From positions 1 through 42,442 of the forward strand of contig JAFXTM010000010.1 in assembly GCA_017535865.1 (NCBI GenBank): a stretch of DNA of 42,442 bases, read 5' to 3'. The stretch comes from Oscillospiraceae bacterium. GTDB taxonomy: Bacteria; Bacillota; Clostridia; Oscillospirales; Oscillospiraceae. The first letter of the stretch is position 1. The number at the start of each line of letters is the position of its first letter. Of the stretch, positions 29,374 to 37,530 are shown piece by piece. Both the position numbers and the translations under genes were made by a program. The notes below the pieces were generated by a model that saw only the letters and a program-made list of their open reading frames with translations, searched no databases and was not told the DNA's origin.

Positions 29374-31104
29374 ATGCGCGGGCGAACCCTTATAAAGAGC
29401 TTTTCTGCGTTTCTGCTGCTCCTGGCTTCGCTGGCCGCTTTCACGGTTTTTTCGGAACGGGGAGAGACTGCGGAACCGCCCGGCCTGTTTTATCTCGGCC
29501 GGGAGCAGGCCGTCCGGGAAACCGCTTCCGGCAGCATGCCGGAGGACCTGATCGGCCTTTTCCCCCTCGCGGAGGAGCGGCAGTACGGCTGCGTCCTTCC
29601 GGGTGATTGGGACACCTCCCGGCTGCGCGTCTTTTTCTCCGGCACGGAAGAGCTTCAGATCGACGGGCGGTTTTATCGGAGCGGCGACCGAATCTCTCTG
29701 GAGCCGGATGAGCCGTTTTCCGTCAGCCCCTTAAGCGGCCGGGAGAGCTTCGTGACGGTCCGGCAGACGGGCGGGCTTCCCGTCCTCTTCATCCAAACGG
29801 ACAGCGGCAGCAGCGGCGCCATCCACGCCGACAAAAGCGTGCGGGAACCAGGTCGGCTGCTGATGACGGACGCCGACGGCCGCGTGCTGTACCGGGAGCC
29901 GCTGACCGCCGTGCGCGCCCGGGGCAACTCGACTTTTCACAACGACAAAAAGCCCTACCAGATCAAGCTCGCGGAAAAGCTCCCTCTCGCAGGGGAGCGT
30001 CCGGGCAGGACCTGGATCCTGCTGGCCAACGCCCTGGACCGTTCCGAGATCCGAAACACGCTGGGGCTCGATCTGGCCCGCTACTGCGGCGCGTTTGCCT
30101 ACACGCCTGCCGCGCAGCCGGTGGACCTGTATCTGAACAACGATTACCAGGGCACCTATCTCCTGACGGAAAAGGTTGAGATCGCCTCTGGCCGCATTGC
30201 GGTCCGCGACCTGGAGAAGCTCATAGAAGACATGAACCCCGGACTTGATTTCTCCGCACTGGAGCCTCTGGGCGCGCTTGAGTACGGTCCCGGCGCGCAG
30301 AAATACTACGACCTTCCCGCCGAACCGGAGGACCCGACGGGCGGATACCTCGTCCTGCTCAACAAAAAGGCGCGCTATGACAAGGAGGCCTCCGCCTTTG
30401 TTTCGGAGCGGGGCTGTCCCTTTACGCCGCAGGAGCCAAAGTACCTCAGCAGGGCGCAGACGGAGTATCTCGCTTCGCTCTTCCAGCGCGCAGAGGACGC
30501 CCTCTTCTCCGAAGACGGCGTCGATCCCGCCTCCGGACAGCACTATACCGAGCTGCTCGATCTCTCCACGCTGGTCAGCCGCTATCTGCTCGCCGAGGTG
30601 CTGGACGACTACGACGGGCCTTACTGTTATTTTTACAAGGATTCCGATCCCGTCGATCCGAAGCTCTATGTCGGGCCGGTCTGGGATCTGGACAACACGC
30701 TCGGTCTCTGGAGCAGGCAGTGCGATCCGGAGGTCCTCCGCCTGTCGCAGGATCAGAAGCCGGCCTGGTCCTGGCTCTCGCAGGCGGCCAAGCATGCGGA
30801 TTTTCACGCGGAGGCAGCGGCGCGCTATGCGCGGATCTTCCGGCCCGCCATCCGGATCCTGCTGGGAGAAGAGACGGATCCGACCGGCGTCCTGCGCTCC
30901 ATCGACGAATATGCCGAAGAAGTGTCCGCTTCCGCGCGGACGGACCATTTCCGCTGGCCCGAGCCGCCGCTCTCCGACGCGGTCGCCGTCTATTACAACA
31001 CGGCGTCGGGAGACTCTTTCGAGGGGCAGGTCGCCTTTCTCAAAGCGTATCTGACGGTCCGGCTGGACGCCCTGGACGCTTTTTTTGAAGAGCAGGTCAA
31101 TTGA
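29374..31104 (+). CDS. Secreted or membrane-anchored CotH-kinase-family protein
   Basis: A 576-residue protein with an N-terminal signal or anchor segment (residues 8-25, FSAFLLLLASLAAFTVF). A beta-rich stretch (about 30-140) follows, then a CotH kinase domain (about 150-480). Domain motifs are RARGNSTFHNDKKPYQIKL, LLANALDRSEIRNTLG, DLYLNNDYQGTYLLTEKVEI and GPVWDLDNTLG; the last holds the metal-binding acidic residues. CotH in Bacillus phosphorylates spore coat proteins; in other bacteria the substrates are mostly unknown. The extracytoplasmic location fits a surface function. It is divergent from the GT2/membrane-protein pair. It ends in a perfect terminator. Confidence 0.85.
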   Translation: MRGRTLIKSFSAFLLLLASLAAFTVFSERGETAEPPGLFYLGREQAVRETASGSMPEDLIGLFPLAEERQYGCVLPGDWDTSRLRVFFSGTEELQIDGRFYRSGDRISLEPDEPFSVSPLSGRESFVTVRQTGGLPVLFIQTDSGSSGAIHADKSVREPGRLLMTDADGRVLYREPLTAVRARGNSTFHNDKKPYQIKLAEKLPLAGERPGRTWILLANALDRSEIRNTLGLDLARYCGAFAYTPAAQPVDLYLNNDYQGTYLLTEKVEIASGRIAVRDLEKLIEDMNPGLDFSALEPLGALEYGPGAQKYYDLPAEPEDPTGGYLVLLNKKARYDKEASAFVSERGCPFTPQEPKYLSRAQTEYLASLFQRAEDALFSEDGVDPASGQHYTELLDLSTLVSRYLLAEVLDDYDGPYCYFYKDSDPVDPKLYVGPVWDLDNTLGLWSRQCDPEVLRLSQDQKPAWSWLSQAAKHADFHAEAAARYARIFRPAIRILLGEETDPTGVLRSIDEYAEEVSASARTDHFRWPEPPLSDAVAVYYNTASGDSFEGQVAFLKAYLTVRLDALDAFFEEQVN

Positions 31105-31139
31105 AAAAGAGGCTGCAGCAAAAGCTGCAGCCTCTTTTT
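31104..31139. terminator. Bidirectional terminator, cotH / malG
   Basis: Bases 31104-31119 pair perfectly with 31124-31139 (16 bp, loop AAAA), with five A at one edge and five T at the other. It starts at the last base of the CotH-type stop codon. An imperfect GTGCG..GCGCAC hairpin (about 31146-31189) lies nearer the malG end. Confidence 0.93.
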
Positions 31140-31209
31140 GTTTGCCTGTGCGGGAACCGCTGCGGCATCTCAGCCAAGGGTTCGCGCACGATCACAGGGG
31201 CAGACGGCG

Positions 31210-32052
31210 TTATCCCTTGACCGCGCCGCCGGTGACGCCCTCGACATAGTACTTCTGCAGGCACATGAAGAGGATCGTGACGGGGATCGCGACCAGGATG
31301 CCGCCCGCGCAGAAGCGGGTGAAATAGCCCTGGTAGTCGTTGGTCCATACCCAGCGGGTCATGGCCACGGCGACGTTGTAGCCCTTTTCGTAGCCGAAGG
31401 CCACGTAGGAGGCGAAGATGTAGTCGCACCAGGGCGCCATGAAGGCGACCAGCGCGGTGTAGATGATGATGGGCTTGGAGAGCGGGATGATCATCTTCCA
31501 GAGGATCTGGGCGCGGGTCGCGCCGTCGATGATGGCCGCCTCGTCCAGTGATTTCGGGATCGTGTCAAAGTAGCCCTTGCAGACGTAGTAGCCCATGCCG
31601 GAGCTCGCCACCGAGATCAGGATCAAACCGGGCACCGCCCCGCCCATCGTCAGGCCCATCTGCTTGAGCAGGAAGTACAGGCAGATCATCGTCAAAAAGC
31701 CCGGGAACATGCCCAGCACCAGCCAGATGTTCATCAGCGCCTTGCGGCCCCGGAAACGCATGCGGCTGAGCGCGTAGCTTACGCAGATGATGACGACGGT
31801 CTGCAGCACGGACACCGCCAGCGCGATGATGAGGGTGTTCAGGTACCAGCGCGGGAAGTTGCTGCCGCCGCCGAATAGGAACTGATAGTTCACCAGCGAG
31901 AACTGCTTGGACACCAGATAGTCCACCATGCCGCCGTACTCGCCGCGGAAGCTCTGCAGCACCAGGCCGACAAAGGGGAAGAGCCAGATGATGCTCATCA
32001 GGATCAAAATCAGATAGACGACTGCGTTTCCGATCTTTCTTCTTCTAGCCAT
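31210..32052 (-). CDS. malG: Maltose/maltodextrin-type ABC permease (MalG-like)
   Basis: A 280-residue permease with six helices. The EAA loop that docks the ATPase reads LDEAAIIDGATRAQILWKMI (about 175-194). It is the third gene of a malE-malF-malG set; its ATG overlaps the malF stop by one base (TAATG). No malK/msmX-type ATPase gene is in the window, so the energising subunit must come from elsewhere, as with the shared MsmX of other Bacillota. Substrate assignment rests on family resemblance and on the adjacent secreted amylase. Confidence 0.9.
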   Translation of the reverse strand: MARRRKIGNAVVYLILILMSIIWLFPFVGLVLQSFRGEYGGMVDYLVSKQFSLVNYQFLFGGGSNFPRWYLNTLIIALAVSVLQTVVIICVSYALSRMRFRGRKALMNIWLVLGMFPGFLTMICLYFLLKQMGLTMGGAVPGLILISVASSGMGYYVCKGYFDTIPKSLDEAAIIDGATRAQILWKMIIPLSKPIIIYTALVAFMAPWCDYIFASYVAFGYEKGYNVAVAMTRWVWTNDYQGYFTRFCAGGILVAIPVTILFMCLQKYYVEGVTGGAVKG

Positions 32053-33440
32053 TACTGGAATCCCTCCTCATCCTTGACCGACGGCATCATGTTGTACACG
32101 ACCAGCGAGATCACGGCCGTGACCAGGAAGACCATGATGCCGATGACGGCTGCGATCTTGTAGTTGGCGTCGTTGATGGTCATCTTGTAGAGCCAGGTGA
32201 CCAGCAGGTCGGTGGAACCGGCGTTCTTGGCCAGCGACATGCTCTTGGGGTTGCCCTGGTTCAGCAGGAAGATGACGTTGAAGTTGTTGAGGTTTCCGAT
32301 GAACTGGGTCAGCAGGAAGGGGCCGGTGACAAAGAGCATGTAGGGCAGGGTGATCTTCCGGAAGGTCTGAAAGGGATTGGCCCCGTCGATGCGCGCGCTC
32401 TCATAGAGCTCGGCCGGGATGTTCATCAGCAGGCCCGTCACGATCAGCATCGTATAGGGGATGCCGATCCAGAGGTTGATGGCGATGATCAGGATGCGGG
32501 CGTAGGTCGCGTTCTGCCAGAAGGGGATCGCCCGCTGGATCCAGCCCCATTTGAGCAGGTAGGCGTTGACCAGGCCGTCTGCGGCGAACATCTTGCCGAC
32601 ATACAGCAGCGACACGAACTGCGGCACCGCGATGGTCATGACCAGGATCGTGCGCCAAAGCTTTTTCAGCTTGATGCCCTTCTTGTTGATCATGATGGCT
32701 ACGGCCATGCCGAGGAAGTAGGTCAGGAAGGTGGCGAAGAAGGCCCAGACCAGCGTCCAGCCGAGGACATAGAAGAAGGTGCCGCCGAAGCCCTCGCCGC
32801 CTATGCCAAAGAGCTCCTTGAAGTTGTCCAGTCCCACCCAGGAGAACAGATTGGAGGGCGGCTGGTGGTTCTTGTCGTAGTTGGTAAAGGCGATGCAGAT
32901 CATGAAGATGATCGGCAGCGCTGTGAAGATGAAAATACCCAGCACCGGCACCGCCAGCAGGGTCTTGTCGAAGTTCTTGTCAAAGAGCGAGGCCAGATCC
33001 TCCCGGTTGGTCGGCAGGCGCTTGCCCCGTTTCAGCCGCTGCTCGGCCTCCCGGTTCTGCTTGAGGTTGACGCGCCAGAGATAGATCAGCGCGAGGATAA
33101 TGACGATGGTGAGCAGGCCGTAGAGCAGGATCAGAAAGCTGTTGTCGCCGTAAACGGTGCGGCGCCCTTCCTTGTGCGTCGCCACCGTGCCGAGCGTGAA
33201 AATATCCTTCAGATAGTTCCATCCGAAAGCAAAAACATAATAGAGGACGCCGCCCTCCAGGGCGAGCATCGTCAGCCCGCGGACGACCTGCCCGCGCAGC
33301 AGCTGGCCGAAGCCCATGATGAGAAAGCTGAGCTTCGTCTTCCAGTCGCCCTCTGCGAAGGTCAGCCCGATCTCCTTCAGGTCCTTCCCGAGCCAGGCGA
33401 AGAAGCGCGACAGCGCTCCGTCTCTCTTTGTATCATCCAT
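32052..33440 (-). CDS. malF: Maltose/maltodextrin-type ABC permease (MalF-like)
   Basis: A 462-residue permease. The six-helix core is in the C-terminal 300 residues (EAA loop ELYESARIDGANPFQTFRKI). The N-terminal 160 residues add two or three helices and a charged linker (NREAEQRLKRGKRLPTNRED), a layout common in clostridial MalF. I place the start at the ATG at 33440, which has GGGAGGA about seven bases upstream; a TTG seven codons earlier lacks a site. It follows malE after an intercistronic hairpin. Confidence 0.9.
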   Translation of the reverse strand: MDDTKRDGALSRFFAWLGKDLKEIGLTFAEGDWKTKLSFLIMGFGQLLRGQVVRGLTMLALEGGVLYYVFAFGWNYLKDIFTLGTVATHKEGRRTVYGDNSFLILLYGLLTIVIILALIYLWRVNLKQNREAEQRLKRGKRLPTNREDLASLFDKNFDKTLLAVPVLGIFIFTALPIIFMICIAFTNYDKNHQPPSNLFSWVGLDNFKELFGIGGEGFGGTFFYVLGWTLVWAFFATFLTYFLGMAVAIMINKKGIKLKKLWRTILVMTIAVPQFVSLLYVGKMFAADGLVNAYLLKWGWIQRAIPFWQNATYARILIIAINLWIGIPYTMLIVTGLLMNIPAELYESARIDGANPFQTFRKITLPYMLFVTGPFLLTQFIGNLNNFNVIFLLNQGNPKSMSLAKNAGSTDLLVTWLYKMTINDANYKIAAVIGIMVFLVTAVISLVVYNMMPSVKDEEGFQ

Positions 33441-33484
33441 GCTTGGATCCTCCCAACCCAAAGATATACTGTCCGGGAACGAAA

Positions 33485-33509
33485 CAAGGCAGGGCGACGC
33501 CCTGCCTTG
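33485..33509 (-). promoter_or_regulatory. Intercistronic hairpin between malE and malF
   Basis: CAAGGCAGGGC (33485-33495) pairs perfectly with GCCCTGCCTTG (33499-33509), loop GAC. TTTCG follows on the minus strand. It probably acts as a partial terminator or 3' stabiliser favouring the binding protein. Confidence 0.7.
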
Positions 33510-33521
33510 CTTCGTCAGATA

Positions 33522-34841
33522 TTACTTCGCGTAGCCGATGCAGGTATCCTGGAAGGCCTGCAGCACTTCCATGAGCTTGGCGTCGTCGGCGTCGTTGTAC
33601 TCGCCGGAGATGATGGAGTCGCCCAGCGCCTCAGCACGGCCCCAGTAATCGCCCGGGTACTGGCCCTGCGGGATCGCAAAGGCGAGCTGCTGGCCGAGGG
33701 CGGCAAGCGCCTCGTCCGCCTGGACGGCGGGATCCGCCTGCGCGCTCAGGTTGGAGGGACCCCAAGAGACGGCGTTGTAGCGGGCGATCTGGACCTCGCC
33801 GCTGGAGAGGAAGAGCGCCAGGGCGTCGCAGAGCGCCAGCTTCTCATCGTCGGTCTGGGGCTTCACGCCCAGCAGCTTGAAGCCGCCGAAGCCGCTCAGC
33901 TGGGCAGCCTCGCCGTTGATTTCAACCGTGGGGAGCTTCGCGCAGGCGTAGTTCTCCCCGAACATCTCCTTGGCGGCGTCCGCATCCCAGGTGCCGTCCA
34001 CGATCGCGGCGGCGTTGGTGGCGTTACCGACGGAGGAGCCGTTCACGAAGGCGGGAGACTTCGCCAGGGCGATCAGAGCCTTCATGGCGCCGACGCCCTT
34101 GTCGGAGGCGTAGTCGATGTTGCATTTGGTGAAAGCGCCCGTGTCGTCCGTGTCATAGGTCAGGACGCAGCCGGCGCCGAAGAAGAAGGCGGGCTGGTAC
34201 CAGCCGGAGCGGAGATCGTAGTAGAAGCTCTTGCCGGCGGCCTCGCAGTCGGCAAGGATGCCCTCGAGCGTGGAGGGATCGGAGATGACGCTCTTGTCAT
34301 AGTACAGGAAGTAGCCGTTGTCGGAGGTCAGAGGATAGGCATAGATCAGGTCGCCCAGGGTAGCGGCGGCAACGGAGCCGGCGTCGTTTTCCTTGGCGAC
34401 GACGGCGGCGTTCTCCTCAGACAGCTCGATCAGCGCGTTGGCCGCAACAAGACGGGCCAGCTGGTCCTGCGGGAAGCCGAAGAGGTCGGCGCCGGCCTCC
34501 ACGTCGGTCAGCATGTTGGAAGCGGCGTCGCCCTCGCCGACGGGCTCCACGGTGACGCTGTAGCCGGCGTACTCGGGATGCGCCTCCATAAAGACGGCGA
34601 TCTGCTCCTTGGTGAAGTCGACCACGTTGTCGGCGACCCAAACCTTCAGGCTCTTTGCGCCGCTGCTGGCAGGCGCGGCTTCTTCGGCGGGAGCGGCTTC
34701 CTCAGCGGGAGCGGCTTCCTCGGCGGGAGCGGGCTCCTCGGCCTTGGGGGCTTCGGTGGCAGCCGGCTTCGCACTCTGGCCGCAGGCTGCAAGCGCAAAG
34801 ACCATCACGACGGCCAGAAGCAGTGCGATGAGTTTTTTCAT
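33522..34841 (-). CDS. malE: Maltodextrin-type substrate-binding lipoprotein (MalE-like)
   Basis: A 439-residue lipoprotein with lipobox LAAC (C20) and a flexible Ala/Glu/Pro linker containing three PAEEAA repeats (about 38-57). A type 1 extracellular solute-binding domain follows. Segments VADNVVDFTKEQIAVFMEAHP, FGFPQDQLARLVAANALIELS and TNAAAIVDGTWDADAAKEMFG fit the MalE-like group. The signal peptide is basic then hydrophobic (MKKLIALLLAVVMVFALAAC). It heads the mal operon, divergent from the amylase gene. A repressor or activator is not visible nearby. Confidence 0.92.
   Translation of the reverse strand: MKKLIALLLAVVMVFALAACGQSAKPAATEAPKAEEPAPAEEAAPAEEAAPAEEAAPASSGAKSLKVWVADNVVDFTKEQIAVFMEAHPEYAGYSVTVEPVGEGDAASNMLTDVEAGADLFGFPQDQLARLVAANALIELSEENAAVVAKENDAGSVAAATLGDLIYAYPLTSDNGYFLYYDKSVISDPSTLEGILADCEAAGKSFYYDLRSGWYQPAFFFGAGCVLTYDTDDTGAFTKCNIDYASDKGVGAMKALIALAKSPAFVNGSSVGNATNAAAIVDGTWDADAAKEMFGENYACAKLPTVEINGEAAQLSGFGGFKLLGVKPQTDDEKLALCDALALFLSSGEVQIARYNAVSWGPSNLSAQADPAVQADEALAALGQQLAFAIPQGQYPGDYWGRAEALGDSIISGEYNDADDAKLMEVLQAFQDTCIGYAK
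34675..34728. repeat. Three 18-bp tandem repeats in malE
   Basis: Three 18-bp units (34675-34692, 34693-34710, 34711-34728), differing at one or two bases, and a partial fourth encode the Pro-Ala-Glu-Glu-Ala-Ala linker after the lipid anchor. Copy number could vary between strains without breaking the frame. Confidence 0.85.
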
Positions 34842-34918
34842 TTTTCATTGTCCTTTCGTATAAAATTCGGTCTGCGCGGCAGACGGACGACTGCAACGCA
34901 GTGCCTTTCATAGTGCTG

Positions 34919-34947
34919 ATTTTATCACGCTAAAGTAATCACTTCAA
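34919..34947 (-). promoter_or_regulatory. Promoter of the mal operon
   Basis: On the minus strand TTGAAG (34947-34942), a 17-bp spacer and TAAAAT (34924-34919), leaving a leader of about 70 bases with two small hairpins. The ribosome site (AAAGGA) is weak and about ten bases from the ATG. Confidence 0.65.
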
Positions 34948-35020
34948 CTGTCCAAACGCACAAAAACCCCCTCTCTTTTTTGTTAAAAATGCTCTGCTTC
35001 TCCTTCTGTTCCTTCCCCGC

Positions 35021-35049
35021 TTGTCGGAATGGCGCGGGCGCGGTATAAT
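35021..35049 (+). promoter_or_regulatory. Promoter of the amylase gene
   Basis: TTGTCG (35021-35026), a 17-bp spacer and TATAAT (35044-35049). Because the -10 lies downstream of an in-frame ATG at 35029, that ATG cannot be the start, and the GTG at 35074 is preferred. Confidence 0.75.
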
Positions 35050-35073
35050 AAGAAAAAAGGAGGCGACCGTCCG

Positions 35074-36597
35074 GTGAAACCGCGTGTTTTCTGTCTGATC
35101 CTCAGCTTTGTCCTGCTTCTCGGCCTGTGCCCCGCCGCGTCGGCTTCCGCCGCGTGGGACGAACAGCCTGACGCCTGGTACGAGATCTTTGTCCGTTCCT
35201 TCTGCGACAGTGACGGGGACGGGCTCGGCGACCTGAACGGCGTCACCCGGAAGCTCGACTATATCTCCTCGCTCGGCTGCGGCGGCATCTGGCTCATGCC
35301 GGTCATGCCCTCGCCCAGCTACCACAAGTACGACGTGACGGACTATTTCGACATCGATCCGGAGTACGGCACGCTTGAGGATATGCGCGCGCTGCTCGCC
35401 GAGGCGCACGCGCACGGCATACGCGTCATCCTCGACCTGCCGATCAACCATTGCTCCAGCGAGCATCCCTGGTTCCGGAGCGCGGCGGATTCGGAGACCT
35501 CTCCCTTCCGCGGCTGGTTCAACTGGAGCGCGGAGCCGCAGAACGGATACAGCGAAATAAACGGCGTCTGGTATGAAAGCCGCTTCGTGGCCAGCATGCC
35601 CGATCTGAACCTCGACTGCTCCGCGGTCCGGGAGCAGATCGCCTGCATCCTGCGTTTCTGGCTGCTCAACGTCGGAGTCGACGGCTTCCGGCTCGACGCG
35701 GTGACGAGCTACTATACGGGCGATACGGAGCGCAACCTCGCCTTTCTGGACTGGCTGGCGGACACCGCGCACGCCATCCGGCCGGACTGCTTCCTGGTCG
35801 CGGAGGCCTGGACGGACCTGGACAGCATCGCGCGCCTGAGCGAGGCGCGCGTGGACAGCTTTTTCACTTTCCCCGTCTCGCAGGCGGAGGGCTATATCGC
35901 CCGGGTGCTCGGCCGTGCGAACCGCCACCCCGGGCGGAGCTACGGCGAGTACACGGCTCTGCTGGAGGAGACGCTCCCGGCCGGCACGATCCCGGCCCCC
36001 TTCACGGAAAACCACGACACCGGGCGGACCGTGGGCTTTACCGGGCGCTCGAGCCCCGAGAAGACAAAGATGGCCGGCGGGCTCCTCTGCCTGATGCGCG
36101 GCGCGGTTTTCCTCTATTACGGGCAGGAGATCGGCATGGTCGGCAGCGGGGAGGATCCCAACAAACGCATCGGCATGCTGTGGACGGACGAGACCTCGAC
36201 CACCCTGCCGCCGCCCGGGACAACAAAGGTGGAATACGCCTATCCCTCCGTCGCGGAGCAGGACGCGGACCCCGCCTCGCTGCTGAACTATTACCGGCAG
36301 GCGCTCTCGCTGCGGGCACAGTTCCCGGCCATCGCGCGCGGGACGAGCACCGTGCTTCCCTGCGACTTTGACGAGCTCTGCCTGATCCGGCGGGAATACG
36401 CGGGGGAAGAGTTGGTGCTCATCGTCAATCCCTCCGACTCCTGGGTGCGGCTCGCCCCGATGAGCCTGCCGGCAGGCTTCCGGACCCTGGCCGCGTCCCT
36501 CTGCGCCAATCCGGCGTATACCGTCTCCTACCGGCCCGTGAGGGCTGGCCTGAGTATGCCGCCCTATTCCATTGCGATCCTGACGCCGTCAGCCTGA
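35074..36597 (+). CDS. Secreted alpha-amylase family (GH13) glycoside hydrolase
   Basis: A 507-residue exported enzyme. The GTG start has AAAGGAGG about ten bases upstream and gives a good signal peptide (MKPRVFCLILSFVLLLG..., cleavage near ASASA). The GH13 barrel follows, with conserved regions DLPINH, GFRLDAV (nucleophile Asp), LVAEAW (acid/base Glu) and FTENHD (third Asp), all intact. A short C-terminal beta domain ends the protein, and there are no starch-binding repeats. GH13 enzymes of this kind cut alpha-1,4 glucans outside the cell; the divergent mal transporter would take up the products. Exact product specificity cannot be read. Confidence 0.93.
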   Translation: MKPRVFCLILSFVLLLGLCPAASASAAWDEQPDAWYEIFVRSFCDSDGDGLGDLNGVTRKLDYISSLGCGGIWLMPVMPSPSYHKYDVTDYFDIDPEYGTLEDMRALLAEAHAHGIRVILDLPINHCSSEHPWFRSAADSETSPFRGWFNWSAEPQNGYSEINGVWYESRFVASMPDLNLDCSAVREQIACILRFWLLNVGVDGFRLDAVTSYYTGDTERNLAFLDWLADTAHAIRPDCFLVAEAWTDLDSIARLSEARVDSFFTFPVSQAEGYIARVLGRANRHPGRSYGEYTALLEETLPAGTIPAPFTENHDTGRTVGFTGRSSPEKTKMAGGLLCLMRGAVFLYYGQEIGMVGSGEDPNKRIGMLWTDETSTTLPPPGTTKVEYAYPSVAEQDADPASLLNYYRQALSLRAQFPAIARGTSTVLPCDFDELCLIRREYAGEELVLIVNPSDSWVRLAPMSLPAGFRTLAASLCANPAYTVSYRPVRAGLSMPPYSIAILTPSA

Positions 36598-36615
36598 CAG
36601 GCGCTGCCGCGCTTT

Positions 36616-36645
36616 TCGCCCTCCCGAACGGGAGGGCGATTTTCT
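36616..36645 (+). terminator. Terminator of the amylase gene
   Basis: TCGCCCTCCC (36616-36625) pairs with GGGAGGGCGA (36630-36639), loop GAAC, followed by TTTTCTTT. Confidence 0.9.
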
Positions 36646-36668
36646 TTCAAAAAACGGAAAGAAAAGCT

Positions 36669-36696
36669 TTGCATTTACCGTATCTTGTGTTATAGT
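36669..36696 (+). promoter_or_regulatory. Promoter of rlmB
   Basis: TTGCAT (36669-36674), a 16-bp spacer and TATAGT (36691-36696), about 40 bases before the chosen start. Confidence 0.6.
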
Positions 36697-36734
36697 GTTA
36701 TCCGTATAAATATATGTTGGAGACGTATCGATAT

Positions 36735-37490
36735 ATGGACAGAGACACGGGGATCCAGAACGAACTCATCGAGGGCCGCAACGCGGTGATCGAGGCTCTG
36801 CGGGCCGGGCGCGCCATCGACAAGCTCTACATCAGCCGCGGCGAGGTGGACAAGACGCTTGGGCATATCGCATCCAAGGCCCGGGACAAAGGGATCGTGG
36901 TCGTCGAGTGCGACCGCCGCAAGCTGGACTTCATGAGCCAGACCCACGCCCACCAGGGCGTGATCGCCGTCTGCGCCGTGCGGGAATACTGCTCGGTGGA
37001 CGATATTCTCGCTCTTGCCGAGAAACGGGGCGAAGTCCCCTTCGTCATCGTCTGCGACGAGATCAGCGACGGGCACAACCTCGGCGCGATCATCCGCTCG
37101 GCAGAGTGCGCCGGGGCGCACGGGGTCATCATTCCAAAGCGCCGCAGCGCCGGACTCACCGCGGTCGTGGACAAGGCCAGCGCCGGCGCTGCCGAGCACA
37201 TGGCCATCGCGCGCGTGCCGAACCTCCCGGCCGTGATCCGGGAGCTCAAGGAGCACGGGCTCTGGATCTATGGGACCGCCGCCGACGGGGCGAGCGATCT
37301 CTGGCACACCGATTTTACCGGGCCTCTGGCCCTGGTGATCGGCTCCGAGGGCGACGGGATGGGCCGTCTGGTCGCGGAGAGCTGCGACTATATCGTGAGC
37401 CTGCCCATGAAGGGACAGCTCGGTTCACTCAACGCCTCGGCCGCCGCCGCCATCACGATGTACGAGGTTTTGAGGCAGCGCAGTCTTTGA
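36735..37490 (+). CDS. rlmB: TrmH/SpoU-family 23S rRNA 2'-O-methyltransferase (RlmB-like)
   Basis: A 251-residue SPOUT enzyme that methylates ribose in rRNA with S-adenosylmethionine. An N-terminal substrate-binding domain (EGRNAVIEALRAGRAIDKLY) is followed by the knotted domain with motifs DGHNLGAIIRSAECAGAHGV, LVIGSEGDGM and LPMKGQLGSLNASAAAAI. The ATG at 36735 is preferred over one at 36714, which would leave almost no leader; the ribosome site (GGAG) is rather far, so the start is uncertain. The next gene begins 40 bases later on the same strand with no terminator between them. Confidence 0.92.
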   Translation: MDRDTGIQNELIEGRNAVIEALRAGRAIDKLYISRGEVDKTLGHIASKARDKGIVVVECDRRKLDFMSQTHAHQGVIAVCAVREYCSVDDILALAEKRGEVPFVIVCDEISDGHNLGAIIRSAECAGAHGVIIPKRRSAGLTAVVDKASAGAAEHMAIARVPNLPAVIRELKEHGLWIYGTAADGASDLWHTDFTGPLALVIGSEGDGMGRLVAESCDYIVSLPMKGQLGSLNASAAAAITMYEVLRQRSL

Positions 37491-37530
37491 TCGTTTCCCT
37501 GCAGACAGAGACGAAGGGAGGGAGAAGCGC

